From positions 1 through 33,954 of the forward strand of contig JBFFSQ010000007.1 in the NCBI GenBank assembly GCA_041572275.1: DNA of 33,954 bases. Reading direction: 5' to 3'. A program made the position numbers and the translations under genes. Shown here one piece after another: positions 1-10,100 of this stretch (positions within the stretch are counted from its first letter, which is position 1; the number at the start of each line of letters is the position of its first letter). Origin of the DNA: JBFFSQ01 sp041572275 (lineage in GTDB: Bacteria > Pseudomonadota > Gammaproteobacteria > SZUA-229). The notes under the pieces were generated by a model that searched no databases, was not told the origin of the DNA, and was given only the letters and a program-made list of their open reading frames with translations.

Positions 1-3
1 ATG

Positions 4-25
4 ACACTGAATATTAGCTCAGTGT
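4..25. repeat. Short inverted repeat at window edge
   Basis: Arms ACACTGA (4-10) and TCAGTGT (19-25) flank an 8-base loop. It lies downstream of the minus-strand VOC gene, so it could be part of that operon's terminator. The bases that would show a T-tract on that strand fall outside the window. The stem is only 7 bp, so this is a weak call. Confidence 0.25.
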
Positions 26-91
26 GATTGTTATGTTCTTTGAAGGGGGCTTTACTAATAATAGTCGAAAAATTAAAAGTAGGGAGTGCAG

Positions 92-472
92 TTACAGGGT
101 ATTGGCTAGCTCAATCAGATTATGGTCAGGGTCGCGGATATATACAGATACAATCTCGGTCATTGCACCAGTGCGTTTAACAGGACCTTCTTCAATGGTG
201 ATTTGATGTATACCCAGTTCTTCAATAATTTGCTGGATAGGAGTATCTACTAGAAAGCAGAGGTCAGCAGAGCCTGATGTCGGTTGATACGCTTTAGGTT
301 CAAATTCTTTACCAGCCTGGTGCAGGTTAATTTTCTGAATACCAAAGCGCAGAGCCTTGCGGCCTTCACCAAAACTGAGTACTTCCATGCCGAGAATTTC
401 TGTATAAAAATACAAGGCCTGGTTAATGTCTTTAACGGTTAAAACCAGATGATCCAGTTGAGTGATTTTCAT
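92..472 (-). CDS. VOC (glyoxalase/bleomycin-resistance) family protein
   Basis: A 126-residue single-domain member of the vicinal oxygen chelate superfamily. It opens with the typical first strand and helix (LDHLVLTVKDINQALYFYTE) and closes with the RDPDHNLIEL motif. Candidate metal ligands are H8, H51 and E121; the position that is often His in the third strand (around residue 70) is Asp, so metal binding is not certain. Its ATG overlaps the TGA of the preceding ArsC-like gene (ATGA at 472-469), which implies translational coupling with it. It is probably the last gene in view of the dapC-dapD-arsC-like set. The substrate cannot be told from sequence: VOC proteins include lyases, dioxygenases and resistance proteins. 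Confidence 0.88.
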   Translation of the reverse strand: MKITQLDHLVLTVKDINQALYFYTEILGMEVLSFGEGRKALRFGIQKINLHQAGKEFEPKAYQPTSGSADLCFLVDTPIQQIIEELGIHQITIEEGPVKRTGAMTEIVSVYIRDPDHNLIELANTL

Positions 473-813
473 TTGAATAATGAGGTGTAACTATCAGTTG
501 AAAAACCAACTGTGTACTGTCCATCAATGTCCAGTAGTGGACGCTTGATGATGCTGGCATTGTTTAGCATGATCTGAATGGCGGATTTCTCATCAATGTT
601 GTTTTTGACATCATCATTCAGTTTGCGCCAGGTGGTGCCACGTTTGTTTAGCAATGCTTCCCAGCCCAGTTGCTTAACCCAGTGTTTGAGTGCCTGTTCA
701 GGAACCCCCAGTTTTTTGTAATCGTGGAAATGGTATTCGATACCATGGTCTTTGAGCCAGTTACGGGCCTTTTTCATGGTGTCGCAGTTAGGAATGCCAT
801 AGAGAGTAATCAT
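469..813 (-). CDS. ArsC/Spx-family thioredoxin-fold protein (YffB-like)
   Basis: A 114-residue protein of the ArsC/Spx/YffB family. The thioredoxin-like first strand ends in the redox Cys motif YGIPNCDTMKKAR (C10), as in E. coli YffB. I place the start at the ATG at 813; an in-frame TTG at 822 would add three residues and has no better ribosome site. The YffB branch is generally thought to be glutathione-linked rather than a true arsenate reductase. I see no arsR or other arsenic gene nearby, so an arsenic role is not supported. It lies 141 bp after dapD, with a hairpin repeat between, and overlaps the VOC start by four bases. The dapD-yffB neighbourhood is common in gammaproteobacteria. Confidence 0.9.
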   Translation of the reverse strand: MITLYGIPNCDTMKKARNWLKDHGIEYHFHDYKKLGVPEQALKHWVKQLGWEALLNKRGTTWRKLNDDVKNNIDEKSAIQIMLNNASIIKRPLLDIDGQYTVGFSTDSYTSLFK

Positions 814-860
814 TTGAATCAATGTATGTGTTAAGAAATGAAATATGTTTGTTATAGACT

Positions 861-940
861 GTCATCCCGAGTGAAATCGAGGGATCTTGATGCTTCCAGC
901 TGGCAACAGTGTAAGATCCTTCTACTTCGCTCAGGATGAC
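861..940. repeat. Imperfect inverted repeat, GTCATCC-type hairpin element
   Basis: The left arm (861-888, starting GTCATCCCGAG) and the reverse complement of the right arm (913-940) agree at 23 of 28 positions, with a 24-base loop. It sits wholly in the dapD-ArsC gap on the minus strand and would fold as a long RNA hairpin. A related element lies at 26091-26230, so it seems to be a dispersed REP/MITE-like family. Confidence 0.75.
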
Positions 941-954
941 ATTGAGAAAAAGCT

Positions 955-1779
955 TTAATCAATCGAGCGCAACAGATCGTTGATACCAACTTTGCCTAAA
1001 GTTTTTGCATCAACCTGTTTTACGATGACTGCACAGTACAGGCTGTAGGTGCCGCATTTAGAGGGCAGGTTACCTGATACCACGACGGAGCCTTTTGGAA
1101 TACGACCGTAAGTAACTTCACCGGTTTCACGGTTAAAGATCTTGGTGCTCTGACCGATGTAAACACCCATGGAAATCACAGAACCTTCTTCTACGATAAC
1201 GCCTTCAACAACTTCTGAACGTGCACCGATGAAACAGTTGTCTTCAATGATAGTAGGAGCGGCCTGTAAGGGCTCCAGTACACCGCCGATGCCAACACCA
1301 CCAGACAGGTGAACGTTTTTACCAATCTGTGCACATGAGCCAACAGTGGCCCAGGTGTCGACCATGGTGCCTGAATCTACATAAGCGCCAATGTTGACAT
1401 AAGATGGCATCAAAACAGTATTGGGTGCTATGAAAGAGCCTCGACGTGCAGTGGCTGGTGGTACAACACGAACACCTGATTCACGGAAGTCACGGGTATT
1501 GAAATCAGCGAATTTCGATTCCACTTTATCGTAATAGTTGGTGAAACCGCCTTTGATGAAGTCGTTATCATTGATACGGAATGACAGTAGCACTGCTTTT
1601 TTCAGCCATTCATTAACGACCCAGTCACCGCTAGTTTTTTCAGCTACCCGTGCTTTGCCGGAATCCAGCATCATGATGACTTCTTCAACGGCTTCGCTGA
1701 CATGGGTTTCTACATTGCGTGGGGTAATATCCGCACGACGTTCAAAGGCTTCTTCGATGATATTTTTTAAATCGTCCAT
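955..1779 (-). CDS. dapD: 2,3,4,5-tetrahydropyridine-2,6-dicarboxylate N-succinyltransferase
   Basis: DapD transfers succinyl from succinyl-CoA to tetrahydrodipicolinate in the succinylase branch of diaminopimelate/lysine synthesis (cytoplasmic). The 274-residue product is nearly colinear with E. coli DapD from MDDLKNIIEEAFERRA to the end (KVGINDLLRSID). The left-handed beta-helix hexapeptide region is clear, including VLMPSYVNIGAYVDSGTMVD, VGSCAQIGKNVHLSGGVGIG and NCFIGARSEVVEGV. I chose the ATG at 1779 because it matches the family N terminus and follows GGAGATCCCG; a longer frame to 1848 would overlap the end of dapC. The gene begins 13 bp after the dapC stop, so the two form an operon and supply consecutive steps (transferase, then aminotransferase). 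Confidence 0.97.
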   Translation of the reverse strand: MDDLKNIIEEAFERRADITPRNVETHVSEAVEEVIMMLDSGKARVAEKTSGDWVVNEWLKKAVLLSFRINDNDFIKGGFTNYYDKVESKFADFNTRDFRESGVRVVPPATARRGSFIAPNTVLMPSYVNIGAYVDSGTMVDTWATVGSCAQIGKNVHLSGGVGIGGVLEPLQAAPTIIEDNCFIGARSEVVEGVIVEEGSVISMGVYIGQSTKIFNRETGEVTYGRIPKGSVVVSGNLPSKCGTYSLYCAVIVKQVDAKTLGKVGINDLLRSID

Positions 1780-1792
1780 CGGGATCTCCAGA

Positions 1793-2989
1793 TTAAAGCG
1801 TATCGATAAATTGTTTGATTCTATGGGCGGCCTCAACAGTCTCATCAACTGTAGCGACCAGGGCCATCCGAATATGGTGTTCGCCCGGGTTTAAACCATT
1901 ACTGGTCCGGGAGAGATATTGGCCAGGCAATACCGTGACATTTTGTTGAGCAAATAGCCCCTGTGAAAATTCTGTATCAATGACCGGTGTTTGTGGCCAC
2001 AGGTAAAAACCGGCGTCAGGGAGTTTAACATCCATAACCGGTGCCAGTATTTCCAGTACTGATTTAAATTTTTGTTGGTAGAGCTGGCGATTATCGGCGA
2101 CATGCTGCTCATCATTCCAGGCACAAATGCTGGCCTGTTGGTGATGACCGGGCATGGCGCAGCCATGATAGGTTCGGTACTGGAAAAAGCGCTGCATGAT
2201 GTCTGCATCACCGGCAACAAAACCGGATCTCAGGCCCGGCAGGTTGGAGCGTTTAGACAGGCTATGGAACACCACACAGCGTTTGTAGTCGTGGTTACCC
2301 ATTTCGGCAGCTGCCTGTAACAGGCCAGGCGGTGGGTTGTTCTCATCAAAATAAATTTCGGAATAACATTCATCTGAGGCAATGATGAAATCGTATTGCT
2401 CGGCTTTTTCGATCAGGCTCTTGAGCTGTTCCAGGGGAATCACTGCACCGGTGGGATTGCCGGGTGTACAGATATAGAGGATCTGGCAGTGTTGCCAGTC
2501 TGCTTCTGGAATGGCATCAAAGTCGGGTAAATAATCGGTCTCACGCGTGGTATTGTAAAAACGTGGCTCAGCACCGGCTAAAAAGGCCGCACCTTCGTAA
2601 ATCTGGTAAAAGGGGTTGGGCATGAGGACCAGGGGGGCTTTGTCCCGGTTAACCATGGCCTGGGCAAATGCAAACAGGGCTTCACGAGTACCGTTCACCG
2701 GCAGGATGTGGGATTCCGGATTAAGACTGTCGGCGCTCAGCTTAAATCGTTTAACCAGCCAGTTAGCAATAGCTACACGTAGAGCTAATGCCCCTTTTGT
2801 TAGTGGGTATTCTGCAATTTTAGACAGTGACCCGACCAGTTCATCTAACACAAAAGCCGGGGGCTGGTGCTTGGGCTCACCAATGGACAGGGCGATATGA
2901 GCTTTGTCGGCGGGCGGTGTTACCCCCTGTTTCAGTTGCGCCAGTTTTTCAAACGGGTATGGTTGCAGGCGGTCGAGATCTGGATTCAT
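1793..2989 (-). CDS. dapC: Succinyldiaminopimelate aminotransferase
   Basis: A 398-residue class I/II PLP aminotransferase. It should convert N-succinyl-2-amino-6-oxopimelate with glutamate to N-succinyl-LL-diaminopimelate. Visible family features are the N-terminal LQPYPFEKL and SIGEPKH motifs, PGNPTGAVIP (about 176-185), SDECYSEIYFD, and the PLP lysine K246 in FHSLSKRSNLPGLRSGF. Assignment to DapC rather than another aminotransferase rests on that signature and on dapD directly downstream. The start ATG at 2989 faces the plus-strand VOC gene, with about 60 bp between the two starts for both promoters. It is the first gene of the minus-strand operon. Confidence 0.94.
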   Translation of the reverse strand: MNPDLDRLQPYPFEKLAQLKQGVTPPADKAHIALSIGEPKHQPPAFVLDELVGSLSKIAEYPLTKGALALRVAIANWLVKRFKLSADSLNPESHILPVNGTREALFAFAQAMVNRDKAPLVLMPNPFYQIYEGAAFLAGAEPRFYNTTRETDYLPDFDAIPEADWQHCQILYICTPGNPTGAVIPLEQLKSLIEKAEQYDFIIASDECYSEIYFDENNPPPGLLQAAAEMGNHDYKRCVVFHSLSKRSNLPGLRSGFVAGDADIMQRFFQYRTYHGCAMPGHHQQASICAWNDEQHVADNRQLYQQKFKSVLEILAPVMDVKLPDAGFYLWPQTPVIDTEFSQGLFAQQNVTVLPGQYLSRTSNGLNPGEHHIRMALVATVDETVEAAHRIKQFIDTL

Positions 2990-3050
2990 GAAAATGCGTT
3001 CGATTTTAAGCGAGTAAAAAAGCGGAATTATACCCTTAATGGAGGCTAAA

Positions 3051-3422
3051 GTGTCTGTTCTAGCGATACATCATGTGAGTTTATTGGTCGAAAACACCGA
3101 AAAGGCGCTTGAATTTTATACTGACGTGCTGGGGTTGCCGGTAATACCTGAGCGTCCTGACCTGGATTTTCCTGGTGCCTGGCTACAGATTGGTGATCAG
3201 CAAATACACCTGTTAGAGTTGGAAAACCCGGATCCGGTAAACGATCGCCCAGAGCATGGTGGCCGTGACCGGCACCTGGCGATGTCAGTCGCTGATCTAT
3301 CTGAGCTGGAGCAGCGCCTGAGAAATAAAGGGATTGCCTACACACTGAGCAAGTCAGGACGCCGAGCTTTATTCTGCCGGGATTATGATGGCAATACCAT
3401 GGAGCTGATTCAGGCCACTTAA
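3051..3422 (+). CDS. VOC family protein, probable GTG start
   Basis: A single-domain vicinal oxygen chelate protein of 123 residues from the GTG at 3051. It reads IHHVSLLVENTEKALEFYTD at the N terminus and CRDYDGNTMELIQ at the C terminus. Candidate metal ligands are H8, H53, H75 (in RHLAMSV) and E118, which is more complete than in the VOC protein at 92-472. I prefer GTG because a perfect GGAGG (3041-3045) lies five bases before it; the alternative ATG at 3039 would have that GGAGG inside the coding region and only AT-rich DNA upstream. It diverges from dapC. The substrate is unknown. Confidence 0.87.
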   Translation: MSVLAIHHVSLLVENTEKALEFYTDVLGLPVIPERPDLDFPGAWLQIGDQQIHLLELENPDPVNDRPEHGGRDRHLAMSVADLSELEQRLRNKGIAYTLSKSGRRALFCRDYDGNTMELIQAT

Positions 3423-3449
3423 TTTATCTGACTAGATAGATTAGCGGTG

Positions 3450-3473
3450 ACCTGATCTTCAACCTGATCTTCA
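3450..3473. repeat. Exact 12-bp tandem duplication
   Basis: ACCTGATCTTCA occurs twice back to back (3450-3461 and 3462-3473), between the convergent ends of the VOC gene and the DUF4389 gene. It is non-coding and is most simply a replication-slippage duplication. Confidence 0.8.
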
Positions 3474-3479
3474 CGTATG

Positions 3480-3833
3480 TTACTCGGTTGTTTCTGTCGC
3501 TTCAGATGCTTCAGCCTCATCACTGGCAATCTTCTTACGTGTTTTTCCAGTGGGTGGCACACCTCGGGGCCAGGCACCAAATGGGTAAGGGCGGTCCTCA
3601 CTGTTAAATGTCAGATACTGAATGATCTGATAAATAAAAGTCCCCAGGCTTTGCCCTAGCTTCAGTAAACGGTCATTGGTTTTACGCGTGAACAGGACAG
3701 CGAAAAACTGGAAGATTACGACGGCCGTCAGTACGATCTCGGTCACACTGTAGATGATAGCGAACAATAGCATATAGAGTGCGCGCATCCAGGTGCTTTT
3801 TTCACGGACATTTTCTTTTAATTCGTCAGTCAT
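3480..3833 (-). CDS. DUF4389 family small membrane protein
   Basis: A 117-residue protein resembling the DUF4389 family. After a short charged N terminus it has a long hydrophobic stretch (about residues 18-48, ALYMLLFAIIYSVTEIVLTA onward), a basic amphipathic segment (FTRKTNDRLLKLGQ), a second helix leading to QIIQYLTFNSEDRPYPFG, and an acidic Glu/Thr/Ala-rich tail. The phrase TF-(N)SEDRPYPF before the tail is characteristic of the family. Function is unknown. The ribosome site is weak. It converges with the VOC gene and diverges from the giant LRR gene across about 320 bp. Confidence 0.85.
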   Translation of the reverse strand: MTDELKENVREKSTWMRALYMLLFAIIYSVTEIVLTAVVIFQFFAVLFTRKTNDRLLKLGQSLGTFIYQIIQYLTFNSEDRPYPFGAWPRGVPPTGKTRKKIASDEAEASEATETTE

Positions 3834-4152
3834 GTTAGTACTCTGATTTTCAGGTTGTTAATTTTTACGGATAATGTGGAGTTGAATAAATGTAATTCTA
3901 GTTCAACTATCACATCATTAGGTTCAAATAGTTTATTTAATTTATGGTTATTATAAACGATTACATGGGAAAAATTCCCGGTATCTGTGCATAAAGCTAA
4001 TAAATATTATAGATAGATAGTAAGCCGTTTAGCAAAGTGTTATAAATCATCCTTCAGGAAATTGACTCCAGGATGAGTACCCACTGACATCATCTTTTTT
4101 AATCAATTGCCTGAGTTGCTTTTGATCTAATAAAAAAAATAAGGATGATAGC
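3834..4152. other. AT-rich intergenic region upstream of the LRR gene
   Basis: About 320 bp between the divergent DUF4389 and LRR genes. I see no convincing ORF or RNA gene. There is a weak hairpin with 6-bp arms (CATCCT 4048-4053, AGGATG 4070-4075) and a GATA-rich run near 4010-4020. The LRR gene's Shine-Dalgarno AAGGA lies at 4141-4145. The promoter must be here, but I cannot pick one hexamer pair with confidence. Confidence 0.5.
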
Positions 4153-7100
4153 ATGCGTTCTCTATCTGATAGGTTTATTCTAGTTCATTCCATTTTACAA
4201 AGAAGCATATTTTTATTGACTGCGATCCTGGTGTTGATTGCAACTTTAAATGCAAAAACAGCATATGCGCTTCCTTTGCCCGTTTTACCCGATCCAGCAC
4301 TACAGGCTTGTTTAGATGAGCAGGCGGCTGTAAATGGCTGGCTCAATGCGGAAGATGTGACGACATTTAGTTGTATTGATCGGGGTGTGAGAGACATATT
4401 TGGTATTGAAGCATTCACTAATCTCAAAGAACTTGATCTTTCCGATAATCAGATAGGCGATGTCTATCCGCTGAATGTACATACAGGTTTAAGCCGTTTG
4501 TTCCTTTCAGGAAACGGTAGCATTGATTTTAATCTGCTTTTCCCAATCATCGACCAGAATAACGACTTAACACGACTGGGTTTGGGCAATATTGTGATCA
4601 ATGGATCTATACCAGTGTTTATGAACCAGATGACAGGTCAACCTTACCAACTGGTTGAGCTGGATGTAAGTCATACTGGCCTGAAAGATTTATTTGGAAT
4701 TGAACAGTACAGTACCTTGCAGATTCTGGATGCCTCTGCAAATAGTATATTCGATCTCGCGCCCTTGGTGTTTGGCCCCACAGGGCCTTTGCCACTACAT
4801 GATCTTGATCTGTCACATAATCAGATTGTCGATGTGAATCCACTGAGTAGATTAAATATGCTGACCGGTCTGGATTTGTCTGGTAACAGTGGCATTGATT
4901 TTAATCTGCTGTTCCCAATCATCGACCAGAATAACGACTTAACACGACTGGGTTTGGGCAATATTGCGATCAATGGATCTATACCAGTGTTTATGAACCA
5001 GATGACAGGTCAGCCTTACCAACTGGTTGAGCTGGATGTAAGTCATACTGGCCTGAAAGATTTATTTGGTATCGAGCAATATAGCACCCTGCAGGTTCTT
5101 GATGCATCTAATAATAAACTGATCGATATTTCACCCTTTACCCTTGGGTTGGAGCCCCTGCCATTACATGAGCTGAATCTGTCAAATAATCGTATTGTCG
5201 ATGTGAATCCACTCAGTGCTGGAGGTTTTATCGATTTGAATCAATTGGATTTGTCAGGTAACAGCGGTATTGATTTTAATCAGGTGTTAGCAATTATTCA
5301 TAACAATACTGGTTTAACTCAACTGGGTCTGGGAGATATTTCAATTAATGGGCCGTTGCCAATATTTATGAACCCGATGACTGGACAGCCCTATAATTTA
5401 ATTGAGTTGAATGTGAGTAACACGGGTCTTGTTGATTTATATGGTATCGATCAGTATCCGAATTTGCAGATACTGGAAGCTTCGAATAACCAACTGGAAG
5501 ACATTACTTCATTAGCCTTTGGCTCTACTGGACCCTTACCACTACGTGAGCTGGACCTGTCACATAACCAGATTGTTGATGTGAATCCACTCAGCCATTT
5601 CTCAGGATTGACTCACCTGAATTTATCAGGCAATAGCAATATAGATTTTAATGTCCTTTGGCCAATCATTGATCAGAATAACAGCTTAACGCGACTGGGT
5701 CTGGGTGATATCGCAATTAATGGACCACTACCTGTATTCATGAATCAAATGACTTGGCAGCCTTATCAGTTGGTTGAGCTGAACGTAAATAGTACCGGGC
5801 TCAAGGAATTACTCGGTATCGAACAGTACGGTACGCTGCAGATATTGGATGCTGCCAATAATGAACTGGTTGATATCGCACCATTAGCCTTTGGCCCAGT
5901 CGGTCCATTACCATTGCGTGAATTGAACCTATCTAATAACCAGATAGTGGATGTGCATCATCTCAGTAGTTTTACTGAGCTAACACATCTGGATTTGTCT
6001 GGAAACAGTAGCATTGATTTTAATCTGCTATTTCCGGTTATTGATCAAAATAATGGTTTAACCCGATTGGGATTAGGTGATATCGCAATCAATGGACCAT
6101 TGCCGATATTTATGAATCAGGTAACCGGGCAACCCTATGATCTGGTTGAGTTGAATGTGAGCAATACGGGTCTCAAGGATTTATTTGGTATTGAACAGTA
6201 TGGTTCTCTTCGGATATTAGATGCTGCAAATAATCAAATAGCCGATATCGCGCCATTAGCCTTTGGCCCAACCGGACCCTTGCCGTTACGTGAGTTGGAT
6301 CTGTCACATAATCAGATCGTAGACGTTAATCCACTTAGCATTTTTAATGATTTTGTTACTTTACGTCTATCCGGTAATTCTGGAATTAACTACGATGATT
6401 TGGCTTTTATTATCTTTCGTAATGGTGGTTTAACTCGATTAGGTTTAGGTGGTATTGCGATCAATGGGCCATTACCTTTCTTTTATGATCATACTATAGG
6501 GCAGCTGTACAACTTAGTTGAACTGGATGTTAGCAATACCGGTGTTATAGATTTATATGGAATTGAACAGTACGTGAATCTGGAAAATCTGGATGCCTCA
6601 AATAATAAACTGGTCGATATTACATCCTTAGCTGTTGGTCAGACGGCGCTCTTGTCATTGAGAGAACTGGACCTGTCTCACAACAAGATTGTGGATGTTA
6701 ATCCTCTTAATAGCTTTAGCAGATTAACCACGTTGCGCTTGTCAGGAAATCGTGGCATTGATTTTAATCTCTTATTGCCGATTATTGACCAGAACAATGA
6801 CTTAACTCGACTGGGTCTGGCTGATATTGCAATTAATGGGTCGTTACCGGTGTTTATAAACCAGATGACCTGGCAGCCATATAAGTTGATTGAGCTTGAA
6901 ATGAGCAATACGGGTCTCAAGGATTTATTCGGTATTGAACAGTACGGTACTCTGCAGATGTTGGATGTGGCCAATAATGAGATAGTGGATATCACACCAT
7001 TAGCCTTTGGCCCAACCGGCCCCTTGCCATTGCGTGAGCTGGATTTGTCGTATAACCAGATTGTCGATGTAAATCCACTCACTAATTTCACAGACCTCAC

Positions 7101-10100
7101 TAGCCTGGATCTGTCAGGTAATCATTCAATAGATTTCAATCAGCTGCTCCCCATCATTGACCAGAATAACTACATAACTCGTTTGGGTTTGGGTGATATC
7201 GCAATTCATGGATCATTGCCGATATTTATGAATTATATAACGGGCCAACCTTATGGTCTGGTTGAACTGAATGTAAACAACACCGATATCAAGGATTTAT
7301 TTGGTATTGAGCTGTACAGTGCGTTGCAGATATTGGATGCTGCTAATAATCAAATTATCGATATTTCGCCATTAGCCTTCGGTCCCACCGGACCCTTGCC
7401 GTTACGTGAGCTGGATTTGTCACATAACCAGATCGTCGATGTGAATCCGCTCAGTAGTTTTACTGGCTTAACCACTTTACGAGTATCGGGTAATAGAGGT
7501 ATTGATTTTGGTTACCTGTTCCCGATCATTGATCAGAATAACGGTTTAACCCGGTTGGGTCTTGGTGGTATTGCGATCAATGGCCCATTGCCACCATTAT
7601 TAAATCAAATGACCTGGCAGCCCTACGATCTGGTTGAGCTAGATGTGAGTAACACCGGGCTAGTTGATGTATATGGTATTGAACAGTACCAGTCACTGCA
7701 GATTCTGGATGCGTCGAATAATGGCCTGTTTGATATTTCGCCATTAGCTTTTGGTCCAACCGGGCCTTTGCCGTTACGTGAGCTGGATTTGTCACATAAT
7801 CAAATTGTTGATGTGAATCCGCTCAGTAGTTTTACGAGCTTAACCACTTTACGAGTATCGGGTAATCGGGATATTGACTTTGGTTACCTGTTCCCGATCA
7901 TTGATCAGAATAATGATTTAACTCGACTGGGTTTAGCTGGTATTGCAATCAATGGACCGTTGCCGGTGTTTATGAACCAGATGACCTGGCAGCCCTATAA
8001 TCTGGTTGAGCTGAATGTGAACAATACCGGTCTCATGGATATGTTTGGTATTGAGCAGTACAGTACATTGCAGATTCTGGATGCGTCGAATAATCATCTG
8101 ATTGATATTTCGCCATTAGCCTTTGGCTCTACTGGACCCTTACCACTGCGTGAGCTGGACCTGTCACATAACCAGATCGTGGATGTGAATCCACTTACTA
8201 ACTTCACAGCTTTAACTAGTCTGGATTTGTCGGGTAATAATGGCATTGATTTTAATCTACTATTTCCGATTATTGATCAGAATAACAACTTAACCCGACT
8301 GGGTTTGGGCGATATTGCAATCAATGGGGCAGTACCAGTGTTCATGAATCAAATGACCTGGCAGCCCTATGATCTGGTTGAGTTGAATGTGAGCAATACC
8401 GGTATTCAAGATCTATTTGGTATTGAACAGTATGGCTCTCTTAGGATATTAGATGCCGCAAATAATCAAATTGTCGATATTTCGCCATTAGCCTTTGGCC
8501 CAACCGGGCCCTTGCCTTTACTTGAGCTGAATCTTTCACATAACCAGATCGTAGATGTGAATCCACTCAGTAGTTTTTCAGCTCTAACTCGTCTGGGTTT
8601 GTCAGGCAACAGTAGTATTGATTTTAATCAGCTGGTCCCGATTATTGATCAGAACAATGATCTAATTCGCTTAGGTTTGGGCGATATTAAGATGGAAGGT
8701 CAATGGGTACCTGTATTTATTAATCAGTACACGGGGCAGCCATATAATTTGATTGAACTCGATATCAGTAATACAGGTCTTCAAGGTTTATTTGGTATTG
8801 AGCAGTATAGCCAGCTTCAGATTCTGGATGCATCAAATAATGCACTATTTGATATAGCGCCTTTGCAGTATGGAGTGAACGGGCCCTTACCATTGCGTGA
8901 GTTAAATCTTTCAAATAACCAGATTGTTGAAGTGATTCCACTATCAACACTGGTTACTCTGGAATCTCTGGATTTAACAGGGAATACTGCTATACCCTGT
9001 GATCAACTAGATTATCTGGTGTTATCTCTCGGTCAGGATGTTGTGATCAGGCCTGCAAGCTGTGTTGTAGGTATGCCACCAACTATCAATATAGTGTATC
9101 CATATACTGGCTACTCGTTTGTTGAAGGGGAAATGGTTCAGCTTTCGGTAGATGCTTTTGATCCGGAAACTGGTAATGTGTCTCATGCTGTGCAGTGGTC
9201 ATCAAGTATTTCTGGGCAATTAGGTACGGGGGCTTTAGTCTATGTTCAATTGTTGCCCGGTGATCAGGTAATCACAGCAACCATCGTTGATTCCGATAAT
9301 AACTCAGCTACCAGTTCGGTGAGTATTACGGTCCTGGCCAATAACGCACCTACACTGAATATACACAGTCCATATGCGGGTCAAACGATCATTGAAGGCC
9401 AGGTGTTAAATGCTTTTGCTGATGCGTTTGATGTAGAAGATGGCGGGCTTATTCATGACGTCGTCTGGACATCAAATATTGATGGAGAAATCGGGACAGG
9501 TGCAAACATTCCATTAATTCTGTCGGTTGGTTCACACGTGATTACAGCTACTGTAACAGATATGTATGGCAAATCAGCCAGTCAGTCGGTGACGGTAAAT
9601 GTGGTATTCAATAATTTGCCTGTGGTGATTGTAACCAGTCCAATAACTGGTAGCAGTACTATTGAAGGTGAACCTCTGAATCTAACTGTTATTGCGACGG
9701 ATGTTGAAGATGGAACTATATCTGATCAGGTGAGATGGCGTTCTGATTTGCAGGGAGATTTAGGAATGGGTACAACTGTTCCAGTCAATCTTGTTGTTGG
9801 TGTGCATAACATATCTGCCACGGTAACTGATCTTTTGGGCAAAACAACAACACAAAATGTTACTTTAACTGTTGAGTTTAATAATCCACCGACTTTGACT
9901 GTAACTAGCCCGACATCTGGCAGTTCTATTATAGAAGGTGACTCAATTAATTTAGCAGCAACATCCAATGATATTGAAGATGGCGATCTTTCAAGCCTGA
10001 TTAGCTGGAGTTCAAATCTGCAGGGGTATCTAGGAGCGGGATCAGTTATTCCTGTTGATCTGTTGGTTGGCGATCATGTTGTAACTGCATCGATTGTAGA

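Noticed and set aside
469..813. Arsenate reductase for arsenic resistance
   Set aside because: The protein belongs to the ArsC/Spx fold family but matches the YffB type, and no arsenic genes are nearby.
6678..7100. 140-codon minus-strand open frame inside the LRR gene (and similar ones at 4619, 7577, 8765)
   Set aside because: These recur because the coding repeats recur; they have no ribosome sites or family motifs and are shadows of the LRR frame.
4423..8892. Long tandem repeat that might be read as a CRISPR or satellite array
   Set aside because: The period is 372 bp, in frame, and fully explained by LRR coding modules.
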